Source: an uncultured Alphaproteobacteria bacterium (GTDB taxonomy: Bacteria > Pseudomonadota > Alphaproteobacteria > Rhizobiales > Rhizobiaceae). Taken from it: a stretch of DNA of 64,000 bases. Positions 18,403 through 27,806 of this stretch are shown here, piece after piece (positions within the stretch are counted from its first letter, which is position 1; every line of letters begins with the position of its first letter). Location of the stretch: positions 62,001 through 126,000 of the forward strand of contig CAKMZB010000006.1 in NCBI GenBank assembly GCA_929200315.1, written 5' to 3'. The notes below the pieces were generated by a model that saw nothing but the letters and a program-made list of their open reading frames with translations, searched no databases and had not been told where the DNA came from. A program made the position numbers and the translations under genes.

Positions 18403-19134
18403 ATGGCATTGTTCGACAAACACAAGAAGCTTGAGAAAAACGCTTCCCTCCTTCTGGTCGGCTCCCTGCTCGCCGTTTTGGTGGGTGGGATCGTAGAGAT
18501 CGTTCCGCTCTTCTACGTCAAGAACACCATTGAGAAAGTGGAGGGCATGCGGCCCTACACACCGCTCGAGCTGGTGGGGCGCAACATCTATGTCCGTGAA
18601 GGGTGCTACCTCTGCCACAGCCAGATGATCCGCCCGTTCCGCGATGAAGTTGAGCGTTACGGCCATTACTCGCTGGCTGCGGAGAGCATGTATGACCACC
18701 CGTTCCAGTGGGGTTCCAAACGCACCGGGCCGGACCTGGCGCGGGTTGGCGGGCGCTATAGTGACGAGTGGCACGTCCAGCATCTCGTGAACCCGCAATC
18801 GGTGGTGCCGGAGAGCATCATGCCGAGCTACTCGTTCCTTGCGGACGCCGAGCTCAATGCCGATGACATTGCGGGCCACCTCGAGGCGAATGCAACGGTC
18901 GGCGTGCCCTATACGGATGGGCAGATCGAAAATGCTCAAGCCGACTTTCTTGCCCAGGCTGATCCGGAGGCTGACACGAGCGGGATAGAGGAGCGTTACG
19001 CGAAAATCTCGATACGTGATTTCGACGGCGATCCGGCACGTCTGACCGAAATGGATGCACTGGTTTCCTACCTCCAGATGCTTGGCACGCTGGTGGATCT
19101 GGAGGCCTATCGCCAGAACGAAGACCTGCGCTGA
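18403..19134 (+). CDS. ccoO: cbb3-type cytochrome c oxidase subunit II (monoheme)
   Basis: A 243-residue subunit with one N-terminal membrane anchor (residues about 15-38) and a periplasmic cytochrome c domain. The heme site is CYLCH at residues 68-72 (after VREG), and the axial methionine probably lies in [10 protein letters not shown]. It passes electrons from CcoP to CcoN. The gene starts 11 bases after the ccoN stop, with AGGAGGG ahead of the ATG. Length and motifs are normal for the family. Confidence 0.95.
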   Translation: MALFDKHKKLEKNASLLLVGSLLAVLVGGIVEIVPLFYVKNTIEKVEGMRPYTPLELVGRNIYVREGCYLCHSQMIRPFRDEVERYGHYSLAAESMYDHPFQWGSKRTGPDLARVGGRYSDEWHVQHLVNPQSVVPESIMPSYSFLADAELNADDIAGHLEANATVGVPYTDGQIENAQADFLAQADPEADTSGIEERYAKISIRDFDGDPARLTEMDALVSYLQMLGTLVDLEAYRQNEDLR

Positions 19135-19144
19135 GGAGCCGATT

Positions 19145-19306
19145 ATGGACTACACATTCATGCGTGAATTCGCGGATTCCTGGGGGCTGATCTACCTGTT
19201 CGTGATCTTCATCGCAGCGGTCGCCTTCACCTTCCGCCCCGGATCGAAGGACATCGCCGACAAGATTTCGCGCATCCCGCTTGAGGAGGACCGTGACGAT
19301 GGCTGA
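19145..19306 (+). CDS. ccoQ: cbb3-type oxidase small subunit
   Basis: A 53-residue protein with a single membrane helix (GLIYLFVIFIAAVAFTF, about residues 14-30) followed by FRPGSKDIADKISRIPLEE, the usual CcoQ pattern. GAGGAGCC lies just upstream of the ATG at 19145. Its stop overlaps the ccoP start. CcoQ is known to stabilise the assembled oxidase rather than bind cofactors. Confidence 0.92.
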   Translation: MDYTFMREFADSWGLIYLFVIFIAAVAFTFRPGSKDIADKISRIPLEEDRDDG

Positions 19307-20192
19307 ACATGAGGAAAAGCACGAGGTCGACGAACAGACCGGCACGCAGACCACCGGCCACGAATGGGACGGCATCAAGGAGCTTGATACGCCCATGCCC
19401 CGCTGGTGGCTGTGGACCTTCTACGCCACAATCGTCTTCTCCATCGGCTATGTGATCTATTATCCGGCCATCCCGCTGCTGGAAGGCTCCACGATGGGCA
19501 TTTCCGGCCAAACCAACCGCCTGCAACTTCAGCAGGATATGGCGGTGGCCGACGCAGCGCGTCGTGATCTCATCTCCATGCTCGCAGAGCAGGATCTGGA
19601 AGATGTTGCCGCCAATCCCGAACTTGTACGCTTTGCTGAGGCGGGCGGGGCATCCCTCTTTAAGGTCAATTGCTCGCAGTGCCACGGTTCAGGCGCACAG
19701 GGTGGACCGGGCTACCCCAACCTCAACGACGATGACTGGCTTTGGGGCGGTGATCTGCAAGCGATCTATGAGACGATTGCCCATGGTGTGCGCAACGACG
19801 AAGATGACGATGCCCGCTTTTCGCAGATGCCGGCCTTCGGTGCCGACGGCATTCTTGAGCGGGACGAGATCAACGCTGTTGCCGAGCATGTCCTGGCAAT
19901 TTCCGGTCAGGATCACGAGGCGGCGCTGGCGGGTCAGGGTGCGGAAATCTTCATGGACCAATGCACCGCCTGTCATGGTGAAAGTGGCATGGGCGAACAG
20001 GACCTCGGAGCACCCGATTTGACCGACGCGATCTCTCTCTACGGCAACACCCGCGAGACGATCCGCGCGCAGATCCGGCAGCCTAAACATGGCGCGATGC
20101 CGCCTTGGCTGGAGCGTTTGCGTGAAGCCAACGTCAAGCAACTCGCCATCTACGTACACAGCCGCGGAGGCGGTGAGGAAGCAGCCGAATAA
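19299..20192 (+). CDS. ccoP: cbb3-type cytochrome c oxidase subunit III (diheme)
   Basis: A 297-residue subunit anchored by one helix (WLWTFYATIVFSIGYVIYY, about residues 37-55), with two periplasmic c-type heme sites: CSQCH from residue 125 and CTACH from residue 222. It receives electrons from soluble cytochrome c. ATG at 19299 is chosen (MAEHEEKHEVDEQTG), overlapping the ccoQ stop; an in-frame start 6 codons earlier is less likely. The stop overlaps the ccoG start by one base. Confidence 0.95.
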   Translation: MAEHEEKHEVDEQTGTQTTGHEWDGIKELDTPMPRWWLWTFYATIVFSIGYVIYYPAIPLLEGSTMGISGQTNRLQLQQDMAVADAARRDLISMLAEQDLEDVAANPELVRFAEAGGASLFKVNCSQCHGSGAQGGPGYPNLNDDDWLWGGDLQAIYETIAHGVRNDEDDDARFSQMPAFGADGILERDEINAVAEHVLAISGQDHEAALAGQGAEIFMDQCTACHGESGMGEQDLGAPDLTDAISLYGNTRETIRAQIRQPKHGAMPPWLERLREANVKQLAIYVHSRGGGEEAAE

Positions 20193-21826
20193 TGGCGCAA
20201 ACCACCCTTGAACCTCCTCACAGGGATGACCCCGCCGGGTCCGTAAAACCGGATCCGGTGCGGGAGTTTGACGCCGAAGCTGTCAATTCCAAACAACGCC
20301 AGTCGCTCTACGCCGCGCGGGTAAAGATATTCCCCAGACACGCTGAAGGCTTCTACCGCCGCTTGAAGTGGTGGATCATGTTGGTGACGCTCGGCATCTA
20401 CTACATCACGCCATGGCTGCGCTGGGACCGCGGCTCCGGCGCACCGGATCAGGCTGTGTTGATGGATCTCGCCAACCGGCGGTTCTATTTCTTCTTCATT
20501 GAAATATGGCCGCACGAATTCTTCTACGTGGCGGGGATGCTGGTTATGGCCGGGATTGGGCTGTTCCTCGTCACCGCGATCCTGGGACGCGCCTGGTGCG
20601 GCTATGCTTGCCCGCAGACCGTGTGGGTGGACCTATTTCTTGTCGTCGAGCGGTTCTTTGAAGGAGATCGCAACGCGCGCATCAAGCTCGACAAAGCTCC
20701 GTGGACCGCCTCCAAGCTCGCAAAGCGTGTCTCCAAACACGCCGTTTGGCTGCTGATCGGCATTGCTACCGGCGGAGCGTGGATCTTCTATTTTGCCGAC
20801 GCGCCGACCCTCGCAGTGCAGCTCTTTACCCTTCAAGCACTGCCTGTTGCCTACATCACTATCGCGGTCCTCACCGCAACGACCTACATATTTGGCGGGC
20901 TAATGCGCGAGCAGGTCTGCACCTATATGTGCCCCTGGCCGCGGGTTCAGGCAGCCATGCTGGACGAGCATTCGCTCACTGTGACCTACAACGCCTGGCG
21001 TGGCGAGCAGCGCTCGCGGCACATGAAGAAGCAGCGCCGGGAGGGTGTCGCGGTTGGCGATTGTGTCGATTGCAACGCTTGTGTCGCCGTCTGCCCTATG
21101 GGCATCGACATCCGTGACGGGCAGCAAATGGAATGTATCACCTGCGCCCTGTGCATTGATGCCTGCGATGGTGTGATGGAAAAGCTTGGGCTGGAAAAGG
21201 GTCTCATCGCCTATTCCACGCTTCAGGAATACACCCACAACATGCAGCTCGCCGGAGTCCATGGCACAATCGAAGAAATTGTGAGCGCGCAGTCCTACCC
21301 ACAAGTTCAGCCCGAGCGCATGCGCGGCCCGTCGGGCAGGTTGATAGATGCTGTAAAGACGACGAACTGGAAAACGGTACTGCATCCGCGCACCTTCATT
21401 TATATCGCGATCTTCGGCTCCATTGGCCTGGCGCTTCTCACAGTGCTTGCCATGCGCGACACGCTGGACGTCAACATCCTGCACGACCGCAACCCACTCT
21501 TTGTAACCCTCTCCGATGGCTCGACACGCAACGGCTACGAGATCAAGATCCTCAACAAGCGCGGCGAGACGCGGCAGTTCTGGGTGGAGACGGAAGGGCT
21601 GCCTGGAGCACTGCTCGCGGTTGGGTCGGGCGACCAGCCCAAAGCCTCGCTTCTGGTGGAGGTCGATGCTGACAGCACACGCGGTGTGCGGACCTTTGTC
21701 ACCGTGCCGCGGAGCTCACTGGACCAGGAACGCAACGAATTTTCCTTCCGCGTAACCGCCCTTCTGGGCGCGGAAACAACGGTGACGGAGACGCAATTCG
21801 TCGCCCCAAAGGAAGCTCTCAAATGA
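20192..21826 (+). CDS. ccoG: cbb3 oxidase accessory ferredoxin-type membrane protein
   Basis: This 544-residue CcoG/FixG/RdxA protein has about five membrane helices and two [4Fe-4S] motifs in a cytoplasmic loop (CVDCNACVAVC and CITCALCIDAC, about residues 290-330). Two further conserved cysteine sites are GRAWCGYACPQTVW and EQVCTYMCPWPR. The C-terminal part, about 430-544, is an immunoglobulin-like periplasmic domain. CcoG proteins are known to reduce copper for delivery to the cbb3 CuB site. It overlaps ccoP by one base and ccoH by four. Confidence 0.93.
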   Translation: MAQTTLEPPHRDDPAGSVKPDPVREFDAEAVNSKQRQSLYAARVKIFPRHAEGFYRRLKWWIMLVTLGIYYITPWLRWDRGSGAPDQAVLMDLANRRFYFFFIEIWPHEFFYVAGMLVMAGIGLFLVTAILGRAWCGYACPQTVWVDLFLVVERFFEGDRNARIKLDKAPWTASKLAKRVSKHAVWLLIGIATGGAWIFYFADAPTLAVQLFTLQALPVAYITIAVLTATTYIFGGLMREQVCTYMCPWPRVQAAMLDEHSLTVTYNAWRGEQRSRHMKKQRREGVAVGDCVDCNACVAVCPMGIDIRDGQQMECITCALCIDACDGVMEKLGLEKGLIAYSTLQEYTHNMQLAGVHGTIEEIVSAQSYPQVQPERMRGPSGRLIDAVKTTNWKTVLHPRTFIYIAIFGSIGLALLTVLAMRDTLDVNILHDRNPLFVTLSDGSTRNGYEIKILNKRGETRQFWVETEGLPGALLAVGSGDQPKASLLVEVDADSTRGVRTFVTVPRSSLDQERNEFSFRVTALLGAETTVTETQFVAPKEALK

Positions 21827-22332
21827 CCGATACCGTAACCAGCGCAAAGATACCCCGCTTCACCGGTTGGCATATGTTCGCCTGCCTGGCGGCTTTTTTT
21901 GGCACAATCATTGCAGTCAACGTCACCATGGCCGTTATGGCCGGTGGGAGTTGGACGGGGCTCGTGGTGAAGAATTCCTACGTCGCAAGCCAGAACTTCA
22001 ACGTGGAGCTGGAACGCGCCAAGGCGCAGGCCGCAAGCGGGCTTCGCTCCGACCTGACCTTCGCCAACAACCGTTTCGCCCTCACGATAACAACCGCTGA
22101 CGGGGACACGCTGCTGCCCGACACCGTGATGTTGTCCATTGGTCGCCCCGCCTTTGAACAGCAAGACCACGTCATCAAGGCAAGCTGCTCTGCCTCTGGC
22201 TTCTGCTCGGCGCCGGACAACCTTGCCGCTGGGCCATGGATGGTCACTGTAGAAGCCAATGTGGGCGGCAAACTTTACCGTCGCGACGCACGCCTTCTGG
22301 TCCGCAACGACGGCACGGCTTCGGTAAAATAG
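21823..22332 (+). CDS. ccoH: cbb3 oxidase assembly protein FixH/CcoH
   Basis: The 169-residue protein has one N-terminal membrane helix (MFACLAAFFGTIIAVNVTMAVMA, about residues 17-39) and a periplasmic domain starting WTGLVVKNSYVASQNFN, which is the FixH hallmark. It is needed for maturation or stability of the oxidase. The ATG overlaps the ccoG stop (ATGA), and ccoI starts 2 bases after its stop. Confidence 0.92.
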   Translation: MTDTVTSAKIPRFTGWHMFACLAAFFGTIIAVNVTMAVMAGGSWTGLVVKNSYVASQNFNVELERAKAQAASGLRSDLTFANNRFALTITTADGDTLLPDTVMLSIGRPAFEQQDHVIKASCSASGFCSAPDNLAAGPWMVTVEANVGGKLYRRDARLLVRNDGTASVK

Positions 22333-22334
22333 TC

Positions 22335-24590
22335 ATGACCTGCTGCGGCTCCGGCCTCCCCCTTCCCCATCAGACGATCGGTCGCCCCGATGCCAACAGT
22401 GGAGCTGGCGCGCGGGAACTGACGACCTTCCAGATTCCGGCCATGCATTGCGCCAACTGCATGAACAAGCTGGAGAGTGGAATGCTGGCGCTGGACGGCG
22501 TGCAGCACGCCCGGGCCAACCTGTCAGTCCGGCAGCTGGAAGTAATCCATAGTGGCGGGGGCGCGGCCCCCGGCACCCTTGGGGATGCAATTTCCGGCCT
22601 CGGCTTCGATTGGCATTTCCTCGATGACGAGGACGCACCGGATGATGTCTTGGCGGAACAGGGGCGTAGTCTCCTTCTGTGCCTGGCGATTGCCGGTTTC
22701 GCATCAGCTAACATCATGCTGCTCTCGGTTTCTGTTTGGTCTGGCGCCAGCGCGGAGACGGCCAAGCTCTTTGGGCTTCTCTCAGGTCTAATCGCCGTCC
22801 CCGCCATTTTCTTTGCGGGGCGTCCCTTCTTCTCCTCGGCCATGCGCGCCCTGTCCGCCAGGCAGGTCAACATGGACGTGCCAATTTCCCTTGCTGTCCT
22901 GCTATCGCTCTTCATGAGCCTTTACGAGGCAATGATCGGTGGTGGCGAAACCTTTTTCGACGCTGGGGTGATGCTGCTCTTCTTCCTGCTGATCGGCCGT
23001 TATCTCGACCACATGATGCGCCAACGCGCGGCAAGTGGCGTTGCAAGCCTTGCCAAATTGATGCCGCGCGCAGTGTTGCGGGTAGAGGTTGGCGGCGACA
23101 CCGTCAGTGTTCCGCTCGAAAGTGTCGCACCCGGCGAGCGCCTTCGCTTGCATTCCGGAGAGCGCTTTCCCGTGGATGCCATCATCCTCTCCGGTGCTTC
23201 TACAGTCGACCGTTCCATCGTCACTGGAGAGACCGGCGAAATACCGGTGCGCGAAGGACAGACACTGGAAGCGGGCACGGTAAACCTTTCCGGCATATTG
23301 GAGATCGAAGCCATCAGCGACGCACGCACATCTTTCATCTCCGAGGTTATGGAGATGATGAAGGCAGCCGAGACCAGCAAGGGACGTTACCGCCGCATCG
23401 CCGACCGTATGGCGGCAATCTACGCCCCGGCTGTCCATCTGTTGGCGCTGGTCACGTTGCTCGCATGGCTGGTCTTCGGCGCGGACTTCAAGGATGCGCT
23501 CGTCGCAGCCATCGCGGTGCTCATCATCACATGCCCCTGCGCTCTTGGTCTTGCTGTGCCTGTCACCCACGTTGTGGCCGCAAACCGTCTTTTTGCCGCC
23601 GGTATCATGATGCGGGACGGGTCGGCGCTGGAGCGGCTGTCGGAGGTTGAGACCGTCTTCTTCGACAAAACAGGAACGCTTACCGATGAAGCCCTTCGGC
23701 TGAAAACTGAAGTCGCCCTTGGTGAGAAAGCCTCCGCTGCCCTCCATACGTTGGCGCAGCAATCCCTCCACCCCGTCGCTCGCACCGTAGCCACCGCCCT
23801 TACCGAGCAAGCCACCGCCGAGTTGGTAAACTTCACCGAGGTTCCCGGCATGGGCGTTGAAGCCCTCTGGAACGATAAGCGCGTGCGCTTTGGACGGACC
23901 GAATGGGTAAGCGAACTTTCAAGCACCGCCTTTGCGCCCGAAGCGCCCTCAACGGCTTTCGCCATTGAGGGTGGAGAAGACCTGGCGCTCGATTTTGCAA
24001 GCGACCTGAAGCCCGGAACGAGGGCCGCGGTGAAGGAATTGCTGAGCCAGGGGTTGGACGCAACGATCCTCTCGGGAGATCGCGAAAGCCAAGTCGCAAC
24101 GGTCGCCCGCTCCCTCGGCATTGCCAATTGGCGTTCCCGGCTAACGCCCAGAGCCAAGATCGAGACAATCGAAGAGGCCGCAAAATCGGCAAAAGCGCTG
24201 ATGGTCGGAGACGGGTTGAACGATGCCCCGGCGCTCGCCGCCGCCCACGCTTCCATGGCTCCCGCCGATGCGATTGATGTGAGCCGTGCAAGTGCCGACT
24301 TCGTCTTTACCCGCCCATCCCTGGAAGCGGTTCCCTTTGCGCTTCGCCTGTCGCGGGCGGCGGGCCGGGTTGTGCGGCAAAATTTCGGGATTGCGATTGT
24401 CTACAATTGCATCGCCGTGCCGCTCGCCATGGCCGGCTACGTGACACCCCTCATTGCCGCACTCGCCATGTCGCTTTCCTCCATCGTCGTGGTGGCCAAT
24501 TCGATGCGGCTTGCAGGGTTCGGGCGCAGACAAACAAGAGGCGACTTTGCAGCAAACCCCTCCTCCGACGCTAAACCGGTGCCGACATGA
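22335..24590 (+). CDS. ccoI: Copper-translocating P1B-type ATPase for cbb3 assembly
   Basis: A 751-residue P-type ATPase. It has an N-terminal heavy-metal-associated domain (MHCANC, C39 and C42), an extra cysteine pair at the extreme N-terminus (MTCCGSG), eight membrane helices, the metal-binding CPC in ITCPCALGLAVP, the phosphorylation site DKTGTLTDE and the hinge GDGLNDAPAL. FixI/CcoI exports copper for the CuB centre of the oxidase. The ATG at 22335 is preferred because it directly follows ccoH and gives the usual FixI N-terminus. The stop overlaps ccoS. Confidence 0.94.
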   Translation: MTCCGSGLPLPHQTIGRPDANSGAGARELTTFQIPAMHCANCMNKLESGMLALDGVQHARANLSVRQLEVIHSGGGAAPGTLGDAISGLGFDWHFLDDEDAPDDVLAEQGRSLLLCLAIAGFASANIMLLSVSVWSGASAETAKLFGLLSGLIAVPAIFFAGRPFFSSAMRALSARQVNMDVPISLAVLLSLFMSLYEAMIGGGETFFDAGVMLLFFLLIGRYLDHMMRQRAASGVASLAKLMPRAVLRVEVGGDTVSVPLESVAPGERLRLHSGERFPVDAIILSGASTVDRSIVTGETGEIPVREGQTLEAGTVNLSGILEIEAISDARTSFISEVMEMMKAAETSKGRYRRIADRMAAIYAPAVHLLALVTLLAWLVFGADFKDALVAAIAVLIITCPCALGLAVPVTHVVAANRLFAAGIMMRDGSALERLSEVETVFFDKTGTLTDEALRLKTEVALGEKASAALHTLAQQSLHPVARTVATALTEQATAELVNFTEVPGMGVEALWNDKRVRFGRTEWVSELSSTAFAPEAPSTAFAIEGGEDLALDFASDLKPGTRAAVKELLSQGLDATILSGDRESQVATVARSLGIANWRSRLTPRAKIETIEEAAKSAKALMVGDGLNDAPALAAAHASMAPADAIDVSRASADFVFTRPSLEAVPFALRLSRAAGRVVRQNFGIAIVYNCIAVPLAMAGYVTPLIAALAMSLSSIVVVANSMRLAGFGRRQTRGDFAANPSSDAKPVPT

Positions 24591-24736
24591 ACCACCTCAT
24601 CTTCCTCATCCCCATCGCCCTTGGTCTCGGCCTGCTCGGCCTCCTCGCCTTCGTGTGGAGCCTGAAGAGCGGACAATTTGATGATCTCGACGGGGCCGCA
24701 AACCGCATCCTCGATGACGGGGAACCCAAGCCATGA
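24587..24736 (+). CDS. ccoS: cbb3-type oxidase assembly protein CcoS
   Basis: A 49-residue single-helix protein: MNHLIFLIPIALGLGLLGLL, then WSLKSGQFDDLDG, the CcoS/FixS signature. Its ATG overlaps the ccoI stop (ATGA), and its stop overlaps the start of the next gene in the same way. CcoS is needed to insert cofactors into the cbb3 oxidase. Its short length makes it easy to overlook. Confidence 0.93.
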   Translation: MNHLIFLIPIALGLGLLGLLAFVWSLKSGQFDDLDGAANRILDDGEPKP

Positions 24737-25500
24737 ACGGTGAAACACTCACCATTCGCAAAGCAACCTTTGGCGACCTCACGGCGGCACTGCGCCTCGG
24801 CTTTCGTGACTTTATGCGCGCCCCGCGCTTTGGCCTGTTCTTCGGCGCGATTTATACGCTGGGCGGACTGGCGCTGACCTGGTTCAGCCTGATCCTCGAT
24901 GCTGGATGGATGGTTTATCCCCTCGTTGTCGGCTTTGCGCTGATCGGCCCCTTCATCGCTACCGGCCTCTATGAAGTCAGCCGCCGTTTGGAGAACGGTG
25001 AACCCCTCACATGGCCCGCCGTGCTTCTCGTCGTTCTGGCACAGCACAAGCGCGAACTCGGCTGGATGGCTTTCGTCTCGCTCTTCGTCTTCTGGGTTTG
25101 GATGTACCAGGCACGCACGCTTTTCGTTGTCTTCTTCGGCTCCAACGGATTTGCAACGTTTGGTGCTTTCGTCACGACAGTGCTCAACACGCCGAGCGGG
25201 TGGTGGTTTCTCATCATCGGCCATGCCCTCGGCGCGGCAATTTCCCTCGTTATGTTCGCCCTGACAGCGATCTCTATTCCCATGCTGTTGGAGCGCGATG
25301 TAGACTTTGTGACCGCCATGCTTACCAGCCTGCGCACAATTCTTGCCTCACCCGTGGTGATGATCTGCTGGGGGCTTTTCGTCAGCGGGGTGGTCTTCCT
25401 CTCGGCGATCCCGGCCTTCGCTGGGCTCATCATCTCACTGCCGGTTCTCGGCCACGCGGCCTGGCATCTCTACAAGCGGCTCGTCGTTCCCGCAAACTGA
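24733..25500 (+). CDS. DUF2189 family membrane protein
   Basis: A 255-residue integral membrane protein with about six helices and a conserved family start, TFGDLTAALRLGFRDFMRAPRFGLFFGAIYTLGG. The pattern matches DUF2189. These genes are common near respiratory clusters in alphaproteobacteria, but their function is not established. It overlaps ccoS by 4 bases, so it is very likely expressed with the oxidase assembly genes and could be an auxiliary factor under low oxygen; that role is an inference. Confidence 0.8.
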   Translation: MNGETLTIRKATFGDLTAALRLGFRDFMRAPRFGLFFGAIYTLGGLALTWFSLILDAGWMVYPLVVGFALIGPFIATGLYEVSRRLENGEPLTWPAVLLVVLAQHKRELGWMAFVSLFVFWVWMYQARTLFVVFFGSNGFATFGAFVTTVLNTPSGWWFLIIGHALGAAISLVMFALTAISIPMLLERDVDFVTAMLTSLRTILASPVVMICWGLFVSGVVFLSAIPAFAGLIISLPVLGHAAWHLYKRLVVPAN

Positions 25501-25566
25501 CCCGCTTCCAAGCCGCAGCGTGGCGTGCTTTAGGTGCGGAAATTCTCCCTTACTTTCCGCGCCGCC

Positions 25567-26988
25567 ATGACCGACCCGCACAAACTCGCCAACCGCTTCC
25601 CGGCCGATTTCACCTTCGGCGTTGCCACCGCCGCCTACCAGATAGAAGGCGCAACGCGGACCGATGGGCGCGGACCGTCCATCTGGGACGCGTTTTCCAA
25701 CATGCCGGGCCGGGTGTATGGCGGGCACAATGGCGACGTCGCTTGCGATCACTACAATCGCTGGGAAAGTGATCTTGATCTCATCGCGTCCCTCGGCATG
25801 GAGGCGTACCGCTTCTCCATCGCTTGGCCACGCATCCTGCCCAATGGAACAGGCGTGGTGAACGAGGCCGGGCTAGATTTCTACGACCGGCTGATAGACG
25901 GCCTTGTCGCCCGCGACATCAAGGTCTTTGCAACCCTCTATCATTGGGACTTACCGCTGGCGCTGACCGGTTATGGCGGCTGGACTGACCGCGATACGGC
26001 ACAAGCCTTTGCCGATTACACAAGTGTGGTGGTGCGTCGGCTTGGCGACCGGATCGATACACTTGCCACCTTCAATGAGCCCTGGTGTTCCACCTATCTC
26101 AGCCACTGGCTCGGTGCCCACGCGCCGGGCGAAAAATCCATCGATGCAGCGCTCGCCACCGTCCACGTCACCAATCTCGCCCACGGCATGGGCGTACAGG
26201 CGGCCCGTGCGGAGCGGGCAGACATATCCATGGGCACGGTGCTGAACGCGCAGGCGATCTATGCCGCAAGCGACAAGGAGGAAGACCGCGCCGCAGCCGA
26301 GCGGGCGTTTCAGTTCAACAACGGCGTTTTCTTCGGCCCGATCTTCGATGGCGCCTATGATGAGGAATTGATGACCACCCTTGGCGACAAATTGAAGGTG
26401 CAGGGTGGCGACATGGAGGTCATCCACCAACCGCTCGATTGGTGGGGCTTCAACTACTACATGCCCGTCACCGTGCGCCACAATGCCAGCCGCAACGATG
26501 CACTTGCCGGAACCGGGGCTATGGGGGCCTTCGCCGTAGAGGCAGACGATGCCTCCCGCTTTCTCGCGCTCCAGTCCATCCCGTCAACAAACGCCAACGT
26601 GCGCACGGATATAGGCTGGGAGATCGAGGCCAAGGGCGGCGCGCATCTGCTGCATCAGGTTTACGAGCGCTATGACCTGCCACCGGTCTACATTACTGAA
26701 AATGGCGCCTGCTATAATTTGGAACCGGACGAGACGGGTACGATCGATGACCAATCACGCCTCGACTATCTCGCCAAGCACCTCGACGTCTTCGCTGAAA
26801 CCATCGGGGACGACATCCCGCTGAAAGGCTATTTCGCCTGGAGCCTGATGGATAATTTCGAATGGGCCGAGGGCTACAGAATGCGCTTTGGCATCGTCCA
26901 TGTGGATTATGAAACGCAGCAGCGCACGGTGAAGAAAAGCGGCAATTGGTATGCCGACGTCGCCAAGGCGCACGCCGCCGCGCGCTGA
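25567..26988 (+). CDS. GH1 beta-glucosidase
   Basis: A 473-residue cytosolic glycoside hydrolase family 1 enzyme. It begins with the family signature FPADFTFGVATAAYQIEGA, has the acid/base glutamate in TFNEPWC (about residue 170) and the nucleophile glutamate in YITENGACY (about 378), and ends with the typical FAWSLMDNFEWAEGYRMRFGIVHVDY. It cleaves beta-glucosides or related disaccharides. ATG at 25567 is chosen over a GTG at 25534; neither has a strong ribosome binding site. It lies 66 bases after the DUF2189 gene and 13 bases before an SDR gene. Confidence 0.9.
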   Translation: MTDPHKLANRFPADFTFGVATAAYQIEGATRTDGRGPSIWDAFSNMPGRVYGGHNGDVACDHYNRWESDLDLIASLGMEAYRFSIAWPRILPNGTGVVNEAGLDFYDRLIDGLVARDIKVFATLYHWDLPLALTGYGGWTDRDTAQAFADYTSVVVRRLGDRIDTLATFNEPWCSTYLSHWLGAHAPGEKSIDAALATVHVTNLAHGMGVQAARAERADISMGTVLNAQAIYAASDKEEDRAAAERAFQFNNGVFFGPIFDGAYDEELMTTLGDKLKVQGGDMEVIHQPLDWWGFNYYMPVTVRHNASRNDALAGTGAMGAFAVEADDASRFLALQSIPSTNANVRTDIGWEIEAKGGAHLLHQVYERYDLPPVYITENGACYNLEPDETGTIDDQSRLDYLAKHLDVFAETIGDDIPLKGYFAWSLMDNFEWAEGYRMRFGIVHVDYETQQRTVKKSGNWYADVAKAHAAAR

Positions 26989-27001
26989 TCTGGAGACACT
27001 C

Positions 27002-27754
27002 ATGCTGCCCTATCCCAAAGACCTCTTTGCGGGAAAAACCGTCGTCATCACCGGCGCGGGGCGTGGCATTGGCCATGCCGTCGCCAAAGCTTTCGCCGAT
27101 TGCGGTGCGCGATTGCTCTGCCATTCGGGGCGCGCAGGGACAGCGGAGCAACTTGCCGCGATTTGCGATGATTGCTTTGAGGCTGATTTTGCAGCCGATG
27201 ATGCAGGCGCTTTCGCCGCTTGGGTGAAAGAGCGCACCGACCATGTGGATGTGCTCATCAACAATGCTGGTACGATGCTCGGCCGCTTCCCCGCCCATGA
27301 GTTGTCAGATGATGATTATGAGCGCCTTGTTGCGCTCAATCAGACCGCGGTGGTGAAGGTCACGCGCGATCTCATCCCGCTTCTGAAAGCCGCACCGACG
27401 GCTTCCATCATCAACACGGTATCCATCTCTGCCCTCACCGGCGGCAGCCCGGGCTCAGCGATCTACAGTGCAACGAAGGCCTTTGTCGGCACCTATACGC
27501 GCGCCCTTGCCCGCGAACTCGCGCCAGATAATATCCGCGCCAATGCGGTCTCACCCGGCACGATCGATACCGATTTTCACGAGCGCTATTCCTCCAAAGA
27601 GAAGCTCGAAGCGACGCGCAAATCCGTGCCACTCCAGCGCCTTGGCACGGCAGAGGATTGCGCGCCGGCCTATCTGTTTTTCGCAAGCAACCAACTCTCC
27701 GGCTACGTCACAGGGCAGACGCTGGAGATCAACGGCGGGCAACTCATCGTATAA
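27002..27754 (+). CDS. SDR family oxidoreductase
   Basis: A 250-residue classical short-chain dehydrogenase/reductase. It shows the NAD(P)-binding TGAGRGIGHAVAKAF (about residue 17), NNAGT (about 90), serine of the active site in SISALTGG, catalytic YSATKAF (about 157) and the C-terminal GYVTGQTLEINGGQ. GGAGA lies 6 bases before the ATG. It follows the GH1 gene closely and is followed by a terminator, so the two may form an operon, but the substrate cannot be told from sequence. Confidence 0.88.
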   Translation: MLPYPKDLFAGKTVVITGAGRGIGHAVAKAFADCGARLLCHSGRAGTAEQLAAICDDCFEADFAADDAGAFAAWVKERTDHVDVLINNAGTMLGRFPAHELSDDDYERLVALNQTAVVKVTRDLIPLLKAAPTASIINTVSISALTGGSPGSAIYSATKAFVGTYTRALARELAPDNIRANAVSPGTIDTDFHERYSSKEKLEATRKSVPLQRLGTAEDCAPAYLFFASNQLSGYVTGQTLEINGGQLIV

Positions 27755-27780
27755 AAAGGCCCGGATCGCTCCGGGCCTTT
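27755..27780. terminator. Bidirectional Rho-independent terminator
   Basis: Perfect 11-base arms AAAGGCCCGGA (27755-27765) and TCCGGGCCTTT (27770-27780) enclose a TCGC loop. The flanking A and T runs serve both strands. It sits between the convergent SDR gene and the glpV gene. Confidence 0.9.
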
Positions 27781-27806
27781 CTCATTTCAGCAAATGCTGG
27801 AACCGA

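Noticed and set aside
22902..23810. A 302-codon minus-strand frame inside ccoI
   Set aside because: Shadow of the P-type ATPase gene; no independent evidence.
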